From DASZZY01 sp036260395 (GTDB taxonomy: Bacteria; Actinomycetota; UBA4738; CALAEC01): a stretch of DNA of 30,806 nt. Made by a program: the position numbers and the translations under genes. Location of the stretch: positions 1 through 30,806 of the forward strand of contig DASZZY010000182.1 in the NCBI GenBank assembly GCA_036260395.1, written 5' to 3'. Shown here in pieces: positions 1-7,527 of this stretch; positions within the stretch are counted from its first letter, which is position 1, and every line of letters begins with the position of its first letter. The notes beneath the pieces were generated by a model, which was given only the letters and a program-made list of their open reading frames with translations, did no database searches and was not told the DNA's origin.

Positions 1-350
1 GCCCGGGTGGGCTCCTCGAGAGGGACCGGCGCGGCGGGCCCGACGGTCGCCGCCGACGCCGGCGGGCCCTCGACGACGACCTCGAACTGGGTGCGGCCCA
101 CGCGGATCACGTCGCCGTGCCGGGCCACCGTCGGCTCCGCGATCCGGCGCCCGTTGAGCCAGGTCCCGTTCGTCGAGCCGAGGTCCTCGACCTGGAGGCC
201 GCCCTCCACGGGGCGGACCACCGCGTGGCGGCGCGAGACCTCGGCGTCGCTCAGCATGATGGCCGCGCTGGCGCGGCCGATCGACGTCTCCTGGGGCACC
301 TCGTGGCGCTGCTCGACGGCGGCCCCGGCCCGGAGCACGAGCGCGTGCAC
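1..350 (-). CDS. FHA-domain protein, 3' end cut by window edge
   Basis: FHA domains bind phosphothreonine peptides, typically on substrates or partners of Ser/Thr kinases. Read from a GTG at 350, the product shows the family signature in order: TSIGRA near residue 23, a DAEVSRRHAVV block, VEDLGSTNGTWLNGRRI, then HGDVIRVGRTQFEV. These are the phosphopeptide-contact loops and the closing beta strand. The frame stays open to the left edge, so the C-terminal part is missing from this window. The start is supported by an AGGGGG ribosome site 5 nt upstream that overlaps the stop codon (352-354) of the kinase gene, with only 1 nt between the two reading frames. Translational coupling to the kinase makes this the likely reader or substrate of that kinase. 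The FHA identification is strong; the full domain set is unknown. Confidence 0.88.
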   Translation of the reverse strand, partial: MHALVLRAGAAVEQRHEVPQETSIGRASAAIMLSDAEVSRRHAVVRPVEGGLQVEDLGSTNGTWLNGRRIAEPTVARHGDVIRVGRTQFEVVVEGPPASAATVGPAAPVPLEEPTR

Positions 351-351
351 C

Positions 352-1212
352 CTACCCCCTCGGTCCTCCGGCCCCCACGCGCAGCATCTGAGCGTAGGCC
401 ACGCCGCTCGGCGGCCGCTTGGCGGGGTCCTTCTCCAGCGCCCGCATCAGCGCCCAGGCGAACCCCGTCGGCACGTCGGCCCGGTCCCGGGCCGGGTCCG
501 GCGGCTCCTCCTCCAGGTGGGCCACGCCGACCTGGAACACGCCCTTGTGCGCGAACGGCGGCTGGCCCGCCACGCACTCGTACAGCACGCACCCGAGCCC
601 GTACAGGTCGCTGGCCGGCGTGGCGGGCTGGCCGCGGATGACCTCCGGCGCCAGGTAGTCGAGCGTCCCCATGACCTGTCCCGGCTTGGTGAGGACGGTG
701 TAGGCCCGCCCCTTGGCCAGGCCGAAGTCGGTCAGCACCGCGTCACCGGAGGCGTCGAGCATGACGTTCGAGGGCTTGAGGTCCCGGTGGAGGACCTCCT
801 TGTCGTGCAAGGCGTCGAGCGCCGAGGCCATCTGGTAGGCCAGCGTGACGATGTCCGGGACCGGAAGCGGCCCCTCCTCGCGGATCCGGTCGTCGAGCGA
901 CCGGCCCTCGATGAACGAGACCGCCAGGAAGACCCGGCCGCCGGCCTCGCCCACGTCGAGCACCGGCGCCAGGTGCGGGTGGTGGACCTCGGCCGCCGCC
1001 CGCGCCTCGTGGGTGAACCGGCGCCGATGGGTCTGGTCACCGGTCAGCTCCCGCCGCAGGATCTTCAGCGCCACGACGTGGCCGTCCGGCTCGCGAACCG
1101 CGCGGAACACGATCCCCATCCCGCCCTCGCCCAGCTGTGACTCCAGGCGGTAGGGACCGAGCGCCGTGCCGGGGCCGAGCTCCTCCTTCGGCTCGCGCTT
1201 CCGGCCCCACAT
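352..1212 (-). CDS. PknB-type serine/threonine protein kinase, soluble
   Basis: Cytoplasmic Hanks-type kinase of 286 residues, almost all of it catalytic domain. Visible motifs: glycine loop LGEGGMG (28-33), ATP-binding Lys50 in VALKIL, catalytic loop HRDLKPSN (142-149), DFG (162-164), an activation loop with several Thr/Tyr residues, APE (188-190) and the conserved SDLYGLGCVLYE helix. It has no transmembrane segment and no PASTA repeats, unlike PknB itself, so it should sense cytoplasmic cues or be controlled by its FHA partner encoded just downstream. The ATG at 1212 lies 8 nt after a TATCCT hexamer, suggesting a leaderless transcript. The gene diverges from the debranching-enzyme gene across 22 bp, which could couple the two. 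Kinase identity is firm; its substrates are unknown. Confidence 0.95.
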   Translation of the reverse strand: MWGRKREPKEELGPGTALGPYRLESQLGEGGMGIVFRAVREPDGHVVALKILRRELTGDQTHRRRFTHEARAAAEVHHPHLAPVLDVGEAGGRVFLAVSFIEGRSLDDRIREEGPLPVPDIVTLAYQMASALDALHDKEVLHRDLKPSNVMLDASGDAVLTDFGLAKGRAYTVLTKPGQVMGTLDYLAPEVIRGQPATPASDLYGLGCVLYECVAGQPPFAHKGVFQVGVAHLEEEPPDPARDRADVPTGFAWALMRALEKDPAKRPPSGVAYAQMLRVGAGGPRG

Positions 1213-1234
1213 GTGCGGCTAGGATACGCCCGAA
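1213..1234. promoter_or_regulatory. 22-bp bidirectional promoter with a symmetric -10
   Basis: The heptamer TAGGATA at 1220-1226 reads as TAGGAT on the plus strand, 9 nt before the GTG at 1235, and as TATCCT on the minus strand, 8 nt before the ATG at 1212. Both positions would put transcription start at or next to the start codon. No room exists for a Shine-Dalgarno site plus a leader on either side. This is inferred from spacing only; no -35 box is obvious. Confidence 0.5.
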
Positions 1235-3325
1235 GTGCCCGAGGCAGGCATCAGCGGCGTCGGCGCCGACGCGGCCTGGATCCAGGTCCTGGAGGGCTCG
1301 ACGTTCATGCTCTCCGACGAGCGCGGCGACGTCCGCTCGGATTCGGTGGGCGGCCTGTTCCACGAGGACACGCGGTACCTGAGCCGGTTCTCGCTGACCG
1401 TCGACGGCGCGTCGCCGGTGCTGCTGTCGTCGGGAAGCGTGGACCACGACGCCGCGGCGTTCTTCCTGACGAACCCGGAGCTTCCGGCGGCCGCGCCCGG
1501 GACGCTGTCGATCCAGCGGTACCGCTTCGTGGGGGACGGCCTGGTCGAGGTACTGCTGGTCCAGAGCCACCTCGACCGCCCGGTCCGTCTCGAGGTCCGC
1601 CTGAGCACCGACGCCGACTTCGCCGACCTGTTCCAGGTGAAGGGGAAGGCGGTGCAGGACCGCGGGGACCTGACGGTGGCCCCCGACGCCGAGGCGTGCG
1701 CCGTGGTGTTCGACTACCGGCACCGGGCGTTCAAGGCCGGCACCCGGGTGCACGCCACGGAGCCGGGGAGGGTCGAGCGCGGCGACCTGGTGTTCGATGT
1801 GGACCTCGGGCCCCGCGCGACCTGGAAGACGCGGATCCAGGTCTCCGTCCGCCACGGGGACGACCTGCTCGAACCGATCTCCGAGGAGGAGCGCGCCGCC
1901 AGCCGGGCGCTCCAGCGCTGGCGCCAGCCCAGCGCGGTGCTCGAGCGCTGGAACCGGCAGGCGCCGGCCCTGGAGTGCGAGTGGGATCTGGTCGGGCTCG
2001 TGTACCAGCAGGCGCTGGCCGACCTGGCGGCCCTCCGGCTCCACGCCGACGTCGAGGGCAACGAGTTCTCGCTGCCGGCGGCCGGGCTCCCGTGGTTCAT
2101 GGCGATCTTCGGGCGCGACACGCTCATCACGTCGTACCAGGCGCTCCCCGTGGGGCCCGAGCTGGCCCGGGGCGCGCTCAACGCGCTGGCCGGGATGCAG
2201 GGCCGGACCGTCGACGACTTCAGCGAGGAGGAGCCGGGCAAGATCCTCCACGAGGTCCGGTTCGGGGAGCTGACGGTCACCGGCGTGACGCCGCACCGGC
2301 CGTACTACGGGACCGCCGACGCCACCCCCCTGTGGCTGATCCTGCTGTCGGAGTACTGGCGGTGGACCGGCGACGACCGGACCGCGCTGGCCCTGGAGCA
2401 CCACGCCCGGTGGGCGCTGGCGTGGATCGACACGTACGGCGACCCGGACGGCGACGGCTTCGTGGAGTACCGGGCCCGGTCCGCCGAGGGGCTGCGGAAC
2501 CAGGGCTGGAAGGACTCCCCCGGAGCGGTGGCCTTCGCCGACGGGAGCGTCGCCGAGCCGCCGATCGCGCTCTGCGAGGTCCAGGGCTACGTCCACGACG
2601 CCAAGGTCCGGATGGCCGAGGTCGCCGAGCGGGTGTGGGGCGATGGCGAGACCGCCGCGCGGCTCCGCGACGAAGCGGGGCGGCTGTTCGACCGCTTCAA
2701 CGACGCGTTCTGGCTCGATCGCCGCGGCGGGTACTACGCGCTGGCGCTCGACGCCGACAAGCGGCCGGTCGACGCCATGACCTCCAACATGGGGCACCTG
2801 CTGTGGTCCGGCCTGGTCCCGCGGGAGCGGGCCGAGGCGCTGGTGCGCCAGCTGCTCGGCCCGGCGATGTTCTCGGGATGGGGCGTCCGGACGATGTCGG
2901 CCGACGACGTGCCGTACAACCCCATCGCCTACCACAACGGGACGGTGTGGCCGCACGACAACTCGCTGATCGCCGCGGGGCTCCAGCGGTACGGGTTCCG
3001 CGAGGAGGCCAACCGGATCGCGGTGGCGATGTTCGAGGCCGCCTCGTTCACCGGGTTCCGCCTCCCGGAGGTCTTCGCGGGCTATCCCCGATCCGACAGC
3101 CGGTTCCCCGTCCGGTACCCGACCGCGTCCAGCCCGCAGGCCTGGGCCACCGCTGCCCCGTTCCTGTGGCTGAGGCTGATCCTGGGCCTCGAGCCCCGGG
3201 ACGGCCGGCTCCGGGCCGACCCGCTGGTCCCCCGCCGGTTCGGCCGGCTGGCCCTCCGGGGGGTCCACGCCTTCGGCCGGCGGGCCGACGTCGAGGCCGC
3301 CGCCGGGGAGGCCGCGGCGGGGTGA
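1235..3325 (+). CDS. Glycogen-debranching-type enzyme (amylo-alpha-1,6-glucosidase family)
   Basis: A 696-residue cytoplasmic protein with the two-part architecture of actinobacterial amylo-alpha-1,6-glucosidases. An N-terminal beta-rich domain (about 10-210) opens with LEGSTFMLSDERGDV and GLFHEDTRYLSRFSL, typical of the GDE N-terminal bis domain. It is followed by an alpha/alpha-barrel domain with LPWFMAIFGRDTLITS, EEPGKILHEVRFGE, PYYGTADATPLW and YNPIAYHNGTVWPHDNSL. Members hydrolyse alpha-1,6 branch linkages or related alpha-glucosides. I see no signal peptide. The start is the GTG 9 nt after a TAGGAT hexamer. It diverges from the Ser/Thr kinase gene and precedes an antiporter by 31 bp; those neighbours do not suggest a glycogen operon. 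Exact substrate (glycogen, trehalose-derived glucan or another) cannot be told from sequence. Confidence 0.88.
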   Translation: MPEAGISGVGADAAWIQVLEGSTFMLSDERGDVRSDSVGGLFHEDTRYLSRFSLTVDGASPVLLSSGSVDHDAAAFFLTNPELPAAAPGTLSIQRYRFVGDGLVEVLLVQSHLDRPVRLEVRLSTDADFADLFQVKGKAVQDRGDLTVAPDAEACAVVFDYRHRAFKAGTRVHATEPGRVERGDLVFDVDLGPRATWKTRIQVSVRHGDDLLEPISEEERAASRALQRWRQPSAVLERWNRQAPALECEWDLVGLVYQQALADLAALRLHADVEGNEFSLPAAGLPWFMAIFGRDTLITSYQALPVGPELARGALNALAGMQGRTVDDFSEEEPGKILHEVRFGELTVTGVTPHRPYYGTADATPLWLILLSEYWRWTGDDRTALALEHHARWALAWIDTYGDPDGDGFVEYRARSAEGLRNQGWKDSPGAVAFADGSVAEPPIALCEVQGYVHDAKVRMAEVAERVWGDGETAARLRDEAGRLFDRFNDAFWLDRRGGYYALALDADKRPVDAMTSNMGHLLWSGLVPRERAEALVRQLLGPAMFSGWGVRTMSADDVPYNPIAYHNGTVWPHDNSLIAAGLQRYGFREEANRIAVAMFEAASFTGFRLPEVFAGYPRSDSRFPVRYPTASSPQAWATAAPFLWLRLILGLEPRDGRLRADPLVPRRFGRLALRGVHAFGRRADVEAAAGEAAAG

Positions 3326-3356
3326 GCGCCGCCGCCCCGGCAGGCCGGATCGCGCC

Positions 3357-6092
3357 GTGACCCTCGACGAGCGGAAGGCCGGCGCGGCGCACGTCGCCTC
3401 CCGGCGCCGGATGGCGGTCGGCTACGTGGCGCTGCTCGGGGCCGTGGCCGTCGTCGTGGCCTGGTCGTTCGCCGCCGGGGCCGGGCGGCGGCCGGCGCCG
3501 TTCGTCGCCGGCGTGTACGCCGTCGAGCGGGGGACGCCGTGCCTGGGCAGCGAGGTCCGCCTCGTCCAGTCCGGACGATTCGTGAACGTCGAGCCCGAGG
3601 CGTCCACGGCGGTGGCCGGGAAGCTCCGGTTCACGGGGCGGGCGCTCGCGGGGAGCGTCACGTGTGCCGACGGCGAGTCGTTCCCGGCGCGCCTCACCGT
3701 CGTGCCCGGGACCGGCCTCGAGGGGACGGTCGCCGGCAACCCCGTCGAGCTCCGGTTCGTGCGGTCGCTGCCGCCCCCCGAGACCGCGCACGCCGAGGAG
3801 CCGGAAGAGGGGGGGATCGCCACGGAGGCGGCCGACCGGCCGGTCACCGCCCCGGCCGAGGACGGCGGCGCCGAGGGCGCGCCGGCCCTCGCCCCCCCGC
3901 CGTCGGCCGAGGAGACGTTCGGCCGGCTCATGCTGGCCATCGCGGTCGTGGTGCTGGCCGGGAGGGCGCTGGGCTCGGTGGTGAGCCGCATCGGGCAGCC
4001 GCGGGTCATGGGGGAGGTCCTGGCCGGGATCCTGCTGGGGCCCACGCTCCTCGGCGCGCTGGCCCCCTCGGCCCAGGCCGCCCTGTTCCCCCCGGAGGTC
4101 GTCCCGCTGCTGTCGGCGGGGGCCGACATCGGGCTGGCCTTCTACATGTTCCTGGTCGGCCTGGAGCTCGACCTCCGGATGCTGCGCGGCCGGTTCGAGC
4201 AGGCCGCGTTCATCTCCCACGGGAGCATCGCGGTCCCGATGGCCCTGGGGATCGCGGCCGCGGTCCCCGTCTACACGCTGGTCGGCCCCCCGCGGGACTT
4301 CATCCCGTTCGCGCTGTTCATGGGGGTCTCGATGTCGATCACCGCGTTCCCGGTGCTGGCCAGGATCCTCGTCGAGCGGCGGATGCTGAAGCGGCCGGTG
4401 GGGGCCATGGCCATGGGGGCCGCGGCGGTCGACGACGTCACCGCCTGGGCCCTGCTGGCGCTGGCCAGCGGGGTGGCCACCGCCACGGCGGGTGCCGGCG
4501 GCGCGGGCCAGGTGGGGATCGGCCTCCTGCGCATCATCGGGCTGGCGATCGTCTTCTGCCTGGTCATGGCGTTCCCGGCTCGGCGGCTCCTGGCCCGCGT
4601 GGCGGATGCCTACGACGAGGCCGGGCACGTCCCCGGAGGATGGATCGTGGCGATCTTCGTCGGGGTGCTGCTGTCCGCCTACCTCACCAGCGCGATCCCG
4701 ATCGCCGCGATCTTCGGCGCGTTCGTGATGGGGCTGGTCATGCCGCGGCGCGCGGACCTGACCCACGACGTCAGCCGGCGGCTGGAGGACTTCGTGACGA
4801 CCGTGCTCCTGCCACTGTTCTTCGTCACCACCGGGCTGAAGGTCCGCGTCGGCCTCCTCGACCGCCCGCTCCTGTGGGCGGTGACCGGCGGGCTGATCGT
4901 GGTGGCGATCGTGTGCAAGTGGGGAGGGGCGATGCTGGCCGCCCGGTACACCGGGATGCGATGGCGGGAGTCGGCGGTGATCGGCGCCCTCATGAACACC
5001 CGCGGGCTCACCGAGCTCATCGTCCTGAACCTGGGGCTCGGCCTGGGGCTCATCACGCCCACGCTGTTCGCGATGCTGGTCCTCATGGCCCTGGTGACCA
5101 CGTTCATGGCCGGTCCGGCGCTGCGACTGATCGACCGCCGGGGGGAGTTCTCGGCGCCGGCCGACGAGGAGCTGGAGCGGGCCCAGGCGCCGCTACCGGC
5201 CCGGCCGGAGCGCGCCGTCCTCGTCGCCCCCCAGGACGAGCGGAACCTGGACGCCCTCCTGGCGGTGGCCGAGCCCCTGGCGCGCTCGGAGCCGCCGCGG
5301 GAGGTGATCGTCGCGGCGCTGCTCGATCCGCCGCGGGCGGCCACCAGCGCCGTGCGGGCCACCGACCGGGCGCTGGCGGAGGCCACCGCCGAGCTGGTCG
5401 CGCGGCGCGACCACCTGCTCGCCACGGGCGTCGCCGCCCGGGCGGTGGCGTTCACGTCGGCCGAGCGCGGCGCCGACCTGCTGCGGCTGGCGGGAGAGGA
5501 GGGGGTGGACCTCGTGCTCGTCGACGGGCGCCGCCCGCTGCTGGGCGAGGGCGTGCCCGGCGGCGAGGTCGGCACGGTGCTGAACGAGGCGCCCGGCGAC
5601 GTCGCGGTCCTCGTGGAGCGCGGTGGCCAGCCGCCGGTCATCGGGCCCGCGCATCCCGTCGTGGTCCCGTTCGGGGGCGCGGACCACGACTGGGCGGCGC
5701 TGGAGCTGGCCGCGTGGCTGGCCACGGACCGGGGCGCGCCCCTGCGGCTGCTCGGCATCGAGGCGGACCGGGCAGCGGGCGAGCGTGATGCCAGCCGGCT
5801 CCTGGGGAACGCCTCGCTGGTCGTCCAGCAGCTGGCCGGGGTCCCGGCCGAGCCGGTCCTCATCCCGCCGGGGCGCGAGGGGATCCTCGAGGCCGCCCGC
5901 GGCGCCGGCCTCCTGGTGGTGGGCCTGTCTGAGCGGTGGCGCCAGGAGGGGCTGGGGCCGCTTCGGTCCGAGATCGGCCGCCACGCGGTCGCCCCGGTGC
6001 TGTTCGTCCGGCGCGGCCAGCGACCCGGGGCCCTGGCGCCGAGGGACGACGTGACGCGGTTCACCTGGTCCCGCGTCGGCCCGGCCCGGTAG
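3357..6092 (+). CDS. CPA2 cation/proton antiporter with fused extracytoplasmic and tandem USP-like domains
   Basis: A 911-residue fusion. Residues 19-39 form a membrane anchor. Residues 50-135 are a beta-rich, probably extracytoplasmic domain with two Cys (C62, C103) and pattern LVQSGRFVNVE...FTGRALAGSVTC. An acidic/proline linker follows, then about 12 membrane segments of the monovalent cation:proton antiporter-2 family (about 185-595): IGQPRVMGEVLAGILLGP, FLVGLELDLRML, the ion-binding VDD pair D359-D360, a conserved Lys in VCKWGGAML, and MNTRGLTELIVL. The tail (about 615-900) contains two USP-like repeats, the second ending in LLVVGLSERW and APVLFVRRG. Such antiporters exchange K+ or Na+ for H+; the tail probably binds a nucleotide or regulates. 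Start is GTG at 3357 with no clear ribosome site. It ends 6 bp from the convergent paralogue. Antiporter identity is firm; ion specificity is unknown. Confidence 0.9.
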   Translation: MTLDERKAGAAHVASRRRMAVGYVALLGAVAVVVAWSFAAGAGRRPAPFVAGVYAVERGTPCLGSEVRLVQSGRFVNVEPEASTAVAGKLRFTGRALAGSVTCADGESFPARLTVVPGTGLEGTVAGNPVELRFVRSLPPPETAHAEEPEEGGIATEAADRPVTAPAEDGGAEGAPALAPPPSAEETFGRLMLAIAVVVLAGRALGSVVSRIGQPRVMGEVLAGILLGPTLLGALAPSAQAALFPPEVVPLLSAGADIGLAFYMFLVGLELDLRMLRGRFEQAAFISHGSIAVPMALGIAAAVPVYTLVGPPRDFIPFALFMGVSMSITAFPVLARILVERRMLKRPVGAMAMGAAAVDDVTAWALLALASGVATATAGAGGAGQVGIGLLRIIGLAIVFCLVMAFPARRLLARVADAYDEAGHVPGGWIVAIFVGVLLSAYLTSAIPIAAIFGAFVMGLVMPRRADLTHDVSRRLEDFVTTVLLPLFFVTTGLKVRVGLLDRPLLWAVTGGLIVVAIVCKWGGAMLAARYTGMRWRESAVIGALMNTRGLTELIVLNLGLGLGLITPTLFAMLVLMALVTTFMAGPALRLIDRRGEFSAPADEELERAQAPLPARPERAVLVAPQDERNLDALLAVAEPLARSEPPREVIVAALLDPPRAATSAVRATDRALAEATAELVARRDHLLATGVAARAVAFTSAERGADLLRLAGEEGVDLVLVDGRRPLLGEGVPGGEVGTVLNEAPGDVAVLVERGGQPPVIGPAHPVVVPFGGADHDWAALELAAWLATDRGAPLRLLGIEADRAAGERDASRLLGNASLVVQQLAGVPAEPVLIPPGREGILEAARGAGLLVVGLSERWRQEGLGPLRSEIGRHAVAPVLFVRRGQRPGALAPRDDVTRFTWSRVGPAR

Positions 6093-6098
6093 GCCCGC

Positions 6099-7442
6099 TC
6101 AGGCCCCGATGACCGCCACGCCCGAGCTGCGGCGTCGGGCCTTCAGCTCGACCTCCTCGCGGCGGAGGAACACGTCCACCAGGGGCCCGGTCATGAGCGT
6201 GGTCACCACCGCCCCGATGACGAACACCGCCTGCATCTCCTGGGTGATGAGCCCCAGCTGGAGCCCGATCAGCCCCACGACCAGGATCAGCAGCCCCCGG
6301 CAGTTGAGCAGGACGCCGACGGTGTGCGCCATGTTGCTGCGGAGCCCCACCGCCCGGCCGGCCGCGTAGCCCGCCCCCCACTTCCCGACGACCATCAGTG
6401 CCAGGAACAACAGGAGCCCCGGCACCAGGTCCAGCGAGATCGTGCGGAGATCGGTCCGGAGCCCGGACACCGCCAGGAACACCGGCAGGAAGAACAGCAC
6501 GACGGCGTCCTCGAGGCGCTCGACGACGGCCTCGGGGAGGCCCTCCTTCGCCGGGACCGCGACGCCGAACAGGAAGCCCCCCACCAGGGCAACCCCCAGG
6601 ATCCGGTCCGTGGCCAGGGCCGTCACCAGCGCCCCGACCAGCATGACGGCCAGCAGGTTCCCGAGCGGCTTGCCCGGCTCCCAGCGGTCCACCCACAGCC
6701 GCAGCAGCGGCCGGATCGCGAGCAGCAGGAAGGCCGCCAGGGCCAGGACGAGGCCGAGCCGGAGCGCGACGCCGCTCACCACGCCCGCCCTCGCGGCGGC
6801 CGCGCTGGCCGCGGCGATGGCCAGGAACATGAGGACGGTGACCACCGCGGCGGTGCCGATCCCCACCGCGGCCATCTTCGTCCGCATCAGGTCCTTCTCC
6901 TGGAGGATGCGGGCCATCACCGGAAACGCCGTGACCGACAGGCCGGCCCCGAGGAGCAGCAGGAACGGCAGGGTGGCCACCCCCGGCGGCTTCCAGGTCG
7001 GATCGTCGAAGTAGAACCCGGTGGCGAAGCCGAACCCGATGGGGACTCCCACCGCGGCCACGGCCATGACCGTGACCGGCCCTCCCTGGCCCCGGAGCAG
7101 GCGCTGGTCGAGCTCCAGCCCCACCAGGAACATGTACAGCACGAGCGTGACCTGTCCGATGAGGTTGAGGAACGAGAAGGCCTGGAGCGGGTAGATCTCG
7201 TTGACCAGGCCCGTGCCCGCGATCCCCTGCGGGGCCGTGGGGCTCGGTGCGGCGGCCAGGGTCCCGCCCAGGACCGTGGGGCCGATGAGGATCCCGGCGA
7301 TGATCTCGCCGACGACCCGCGGCTGCCCCAGCCGGACGAAGAGCCCGCCCACCAGCCGGGCGGCGGCCAGGATGATCGCCAGGTCCGCCAGGACGTAGGC
7401 GACCACGTCCGCCGGGGGCAGGAACTCGGCCGGCGGGGACAT
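6099..7442 (-). CDS. CPA2-family membrane protein lacking the ion-binding Asp pair
   Basis: Membrane protein of 447 residues with the CPA2 antiporter fold and no soluble tail. Family blocks are clear: LGQPRVVGEIIAGILIGP, LYMFLVGLELDQRLL, SVTAFPVMARIL, a conserved Lys in VVGKWGAGYAAG, and NCRGLLILVVG. At the place where its neighbour reads AAVDDVTAW, this protein reads TAAVVTVLM, so both acidic residues are replaced (A199, V200), and the later RGLTEL Glu is also lost. It may be a non-transporting sensor, a channel-like form, or use another residue. I start it at ATG 7442 rather than at the frame's first start at 7523, because 7442 begins directly before the conserved region and lies 9 nt after a TTGACA-17-GAGCGT promoter. 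It diverges from the flavoprotein-like gene. Confidence 0.88.
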   Translation of the reverse strand: MSPPAEFLPPADVVAYVLADLAIILAAARLVGGLFVRLGQPRVVGEIIAGILIGPTVLGGTLAAAPSPTAPQGIAGTGLVNEIYPLQAFSFLNLIGQVTLVLYMFLVGLELDQRLLRGQGGPVTVMAVAAVGVPIGFGFATGFYFDDPTWKPPGVATLPFLLLLGAGLSVTAFPVMARILQEKDLMRTKMAAVGIGTAAVVTVLMFLAIAAASAAAARAGVVSGVALRLGLVLALAAFLLLAIRPLLRLWVDRWEPGKPLGNLLAVMLVGALVTALATDRILGVALVGGFLFGVAVPAKEGLPEAVVERLEDAVVLFFLPVFLAVSGLRTDLRTISLDLVPGLLLFLALMVVGKWGAGYAAGRAVGLRSNMAHTVGVLLNCRGLLILVVGLIGLQLGLITQEMQAVFVIGAVVTTLMTGPLVDVFLRREEVELKARRRSSGVAVIGA

Positions 7443-7443
7443 G

Positions 7444-7459
7444 GCGAGCGTACGCTCGC
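7444..7459. repeat. 16-bp perfect palindrome, candidate operator
   Basis: GCGAGCGTACGCTCGC is its own reverse complement, with two 8-bp half-sites and no spacer. It covers the -10 and transcription-start region of the minus-strand antiporter gene and ends 1 nt before its ATG, where a dimeric repressor would block transcription. The symmetry is seen directly; the operator role is inferred. Confidence 0.5.
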
Positions 7460-7480
7460 AGAGCGACCGCACGCTGTCAA
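7452..7480 (-). promoter_or_regulatory. Promoter of the Asp-less antiporter gene
   Basis: On the minus strand a consensus TTGACA (7480-7475) is followed, after exactly 17 nt, by GAGCGT (7457-7452), and the ATG lies 9 nt further at 7442. The -35 is a perfect match to the housekeeping-sigma consensus; the -10 keeps only the second-position A and last T. Confidence 0.45.
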
Positions 7481-7514
7481 CGACCGAGCCGGATGCCGCG
7501 GCGACGACGCGTGC

Positions 7515-7520
7515 TAGCCT
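7515..7520 (+). promoter_or_regulatory. -10-like hexamer TAGCCT
   Basis: TAGCCT ends 7 nt before the GTG at 7528. With this spacing the transcript would start at or near the GTG. This placement is what decides the chosen start of the flavoprotein-like gene. No -35 is recognisable. Confidence 0.45.
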
Positions 7521-7527
7521 CACCGCC

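Noticed and set aside
1037..3268. A 743-codon open frame opposite the debranching-enzyme gene
   Set aside because: Arg/Pro/Gly/His-rich, no recognisable motif, and the opposite strand encodes a clear enzyme. Long antisense frames are normal in such GC-rich DNA.
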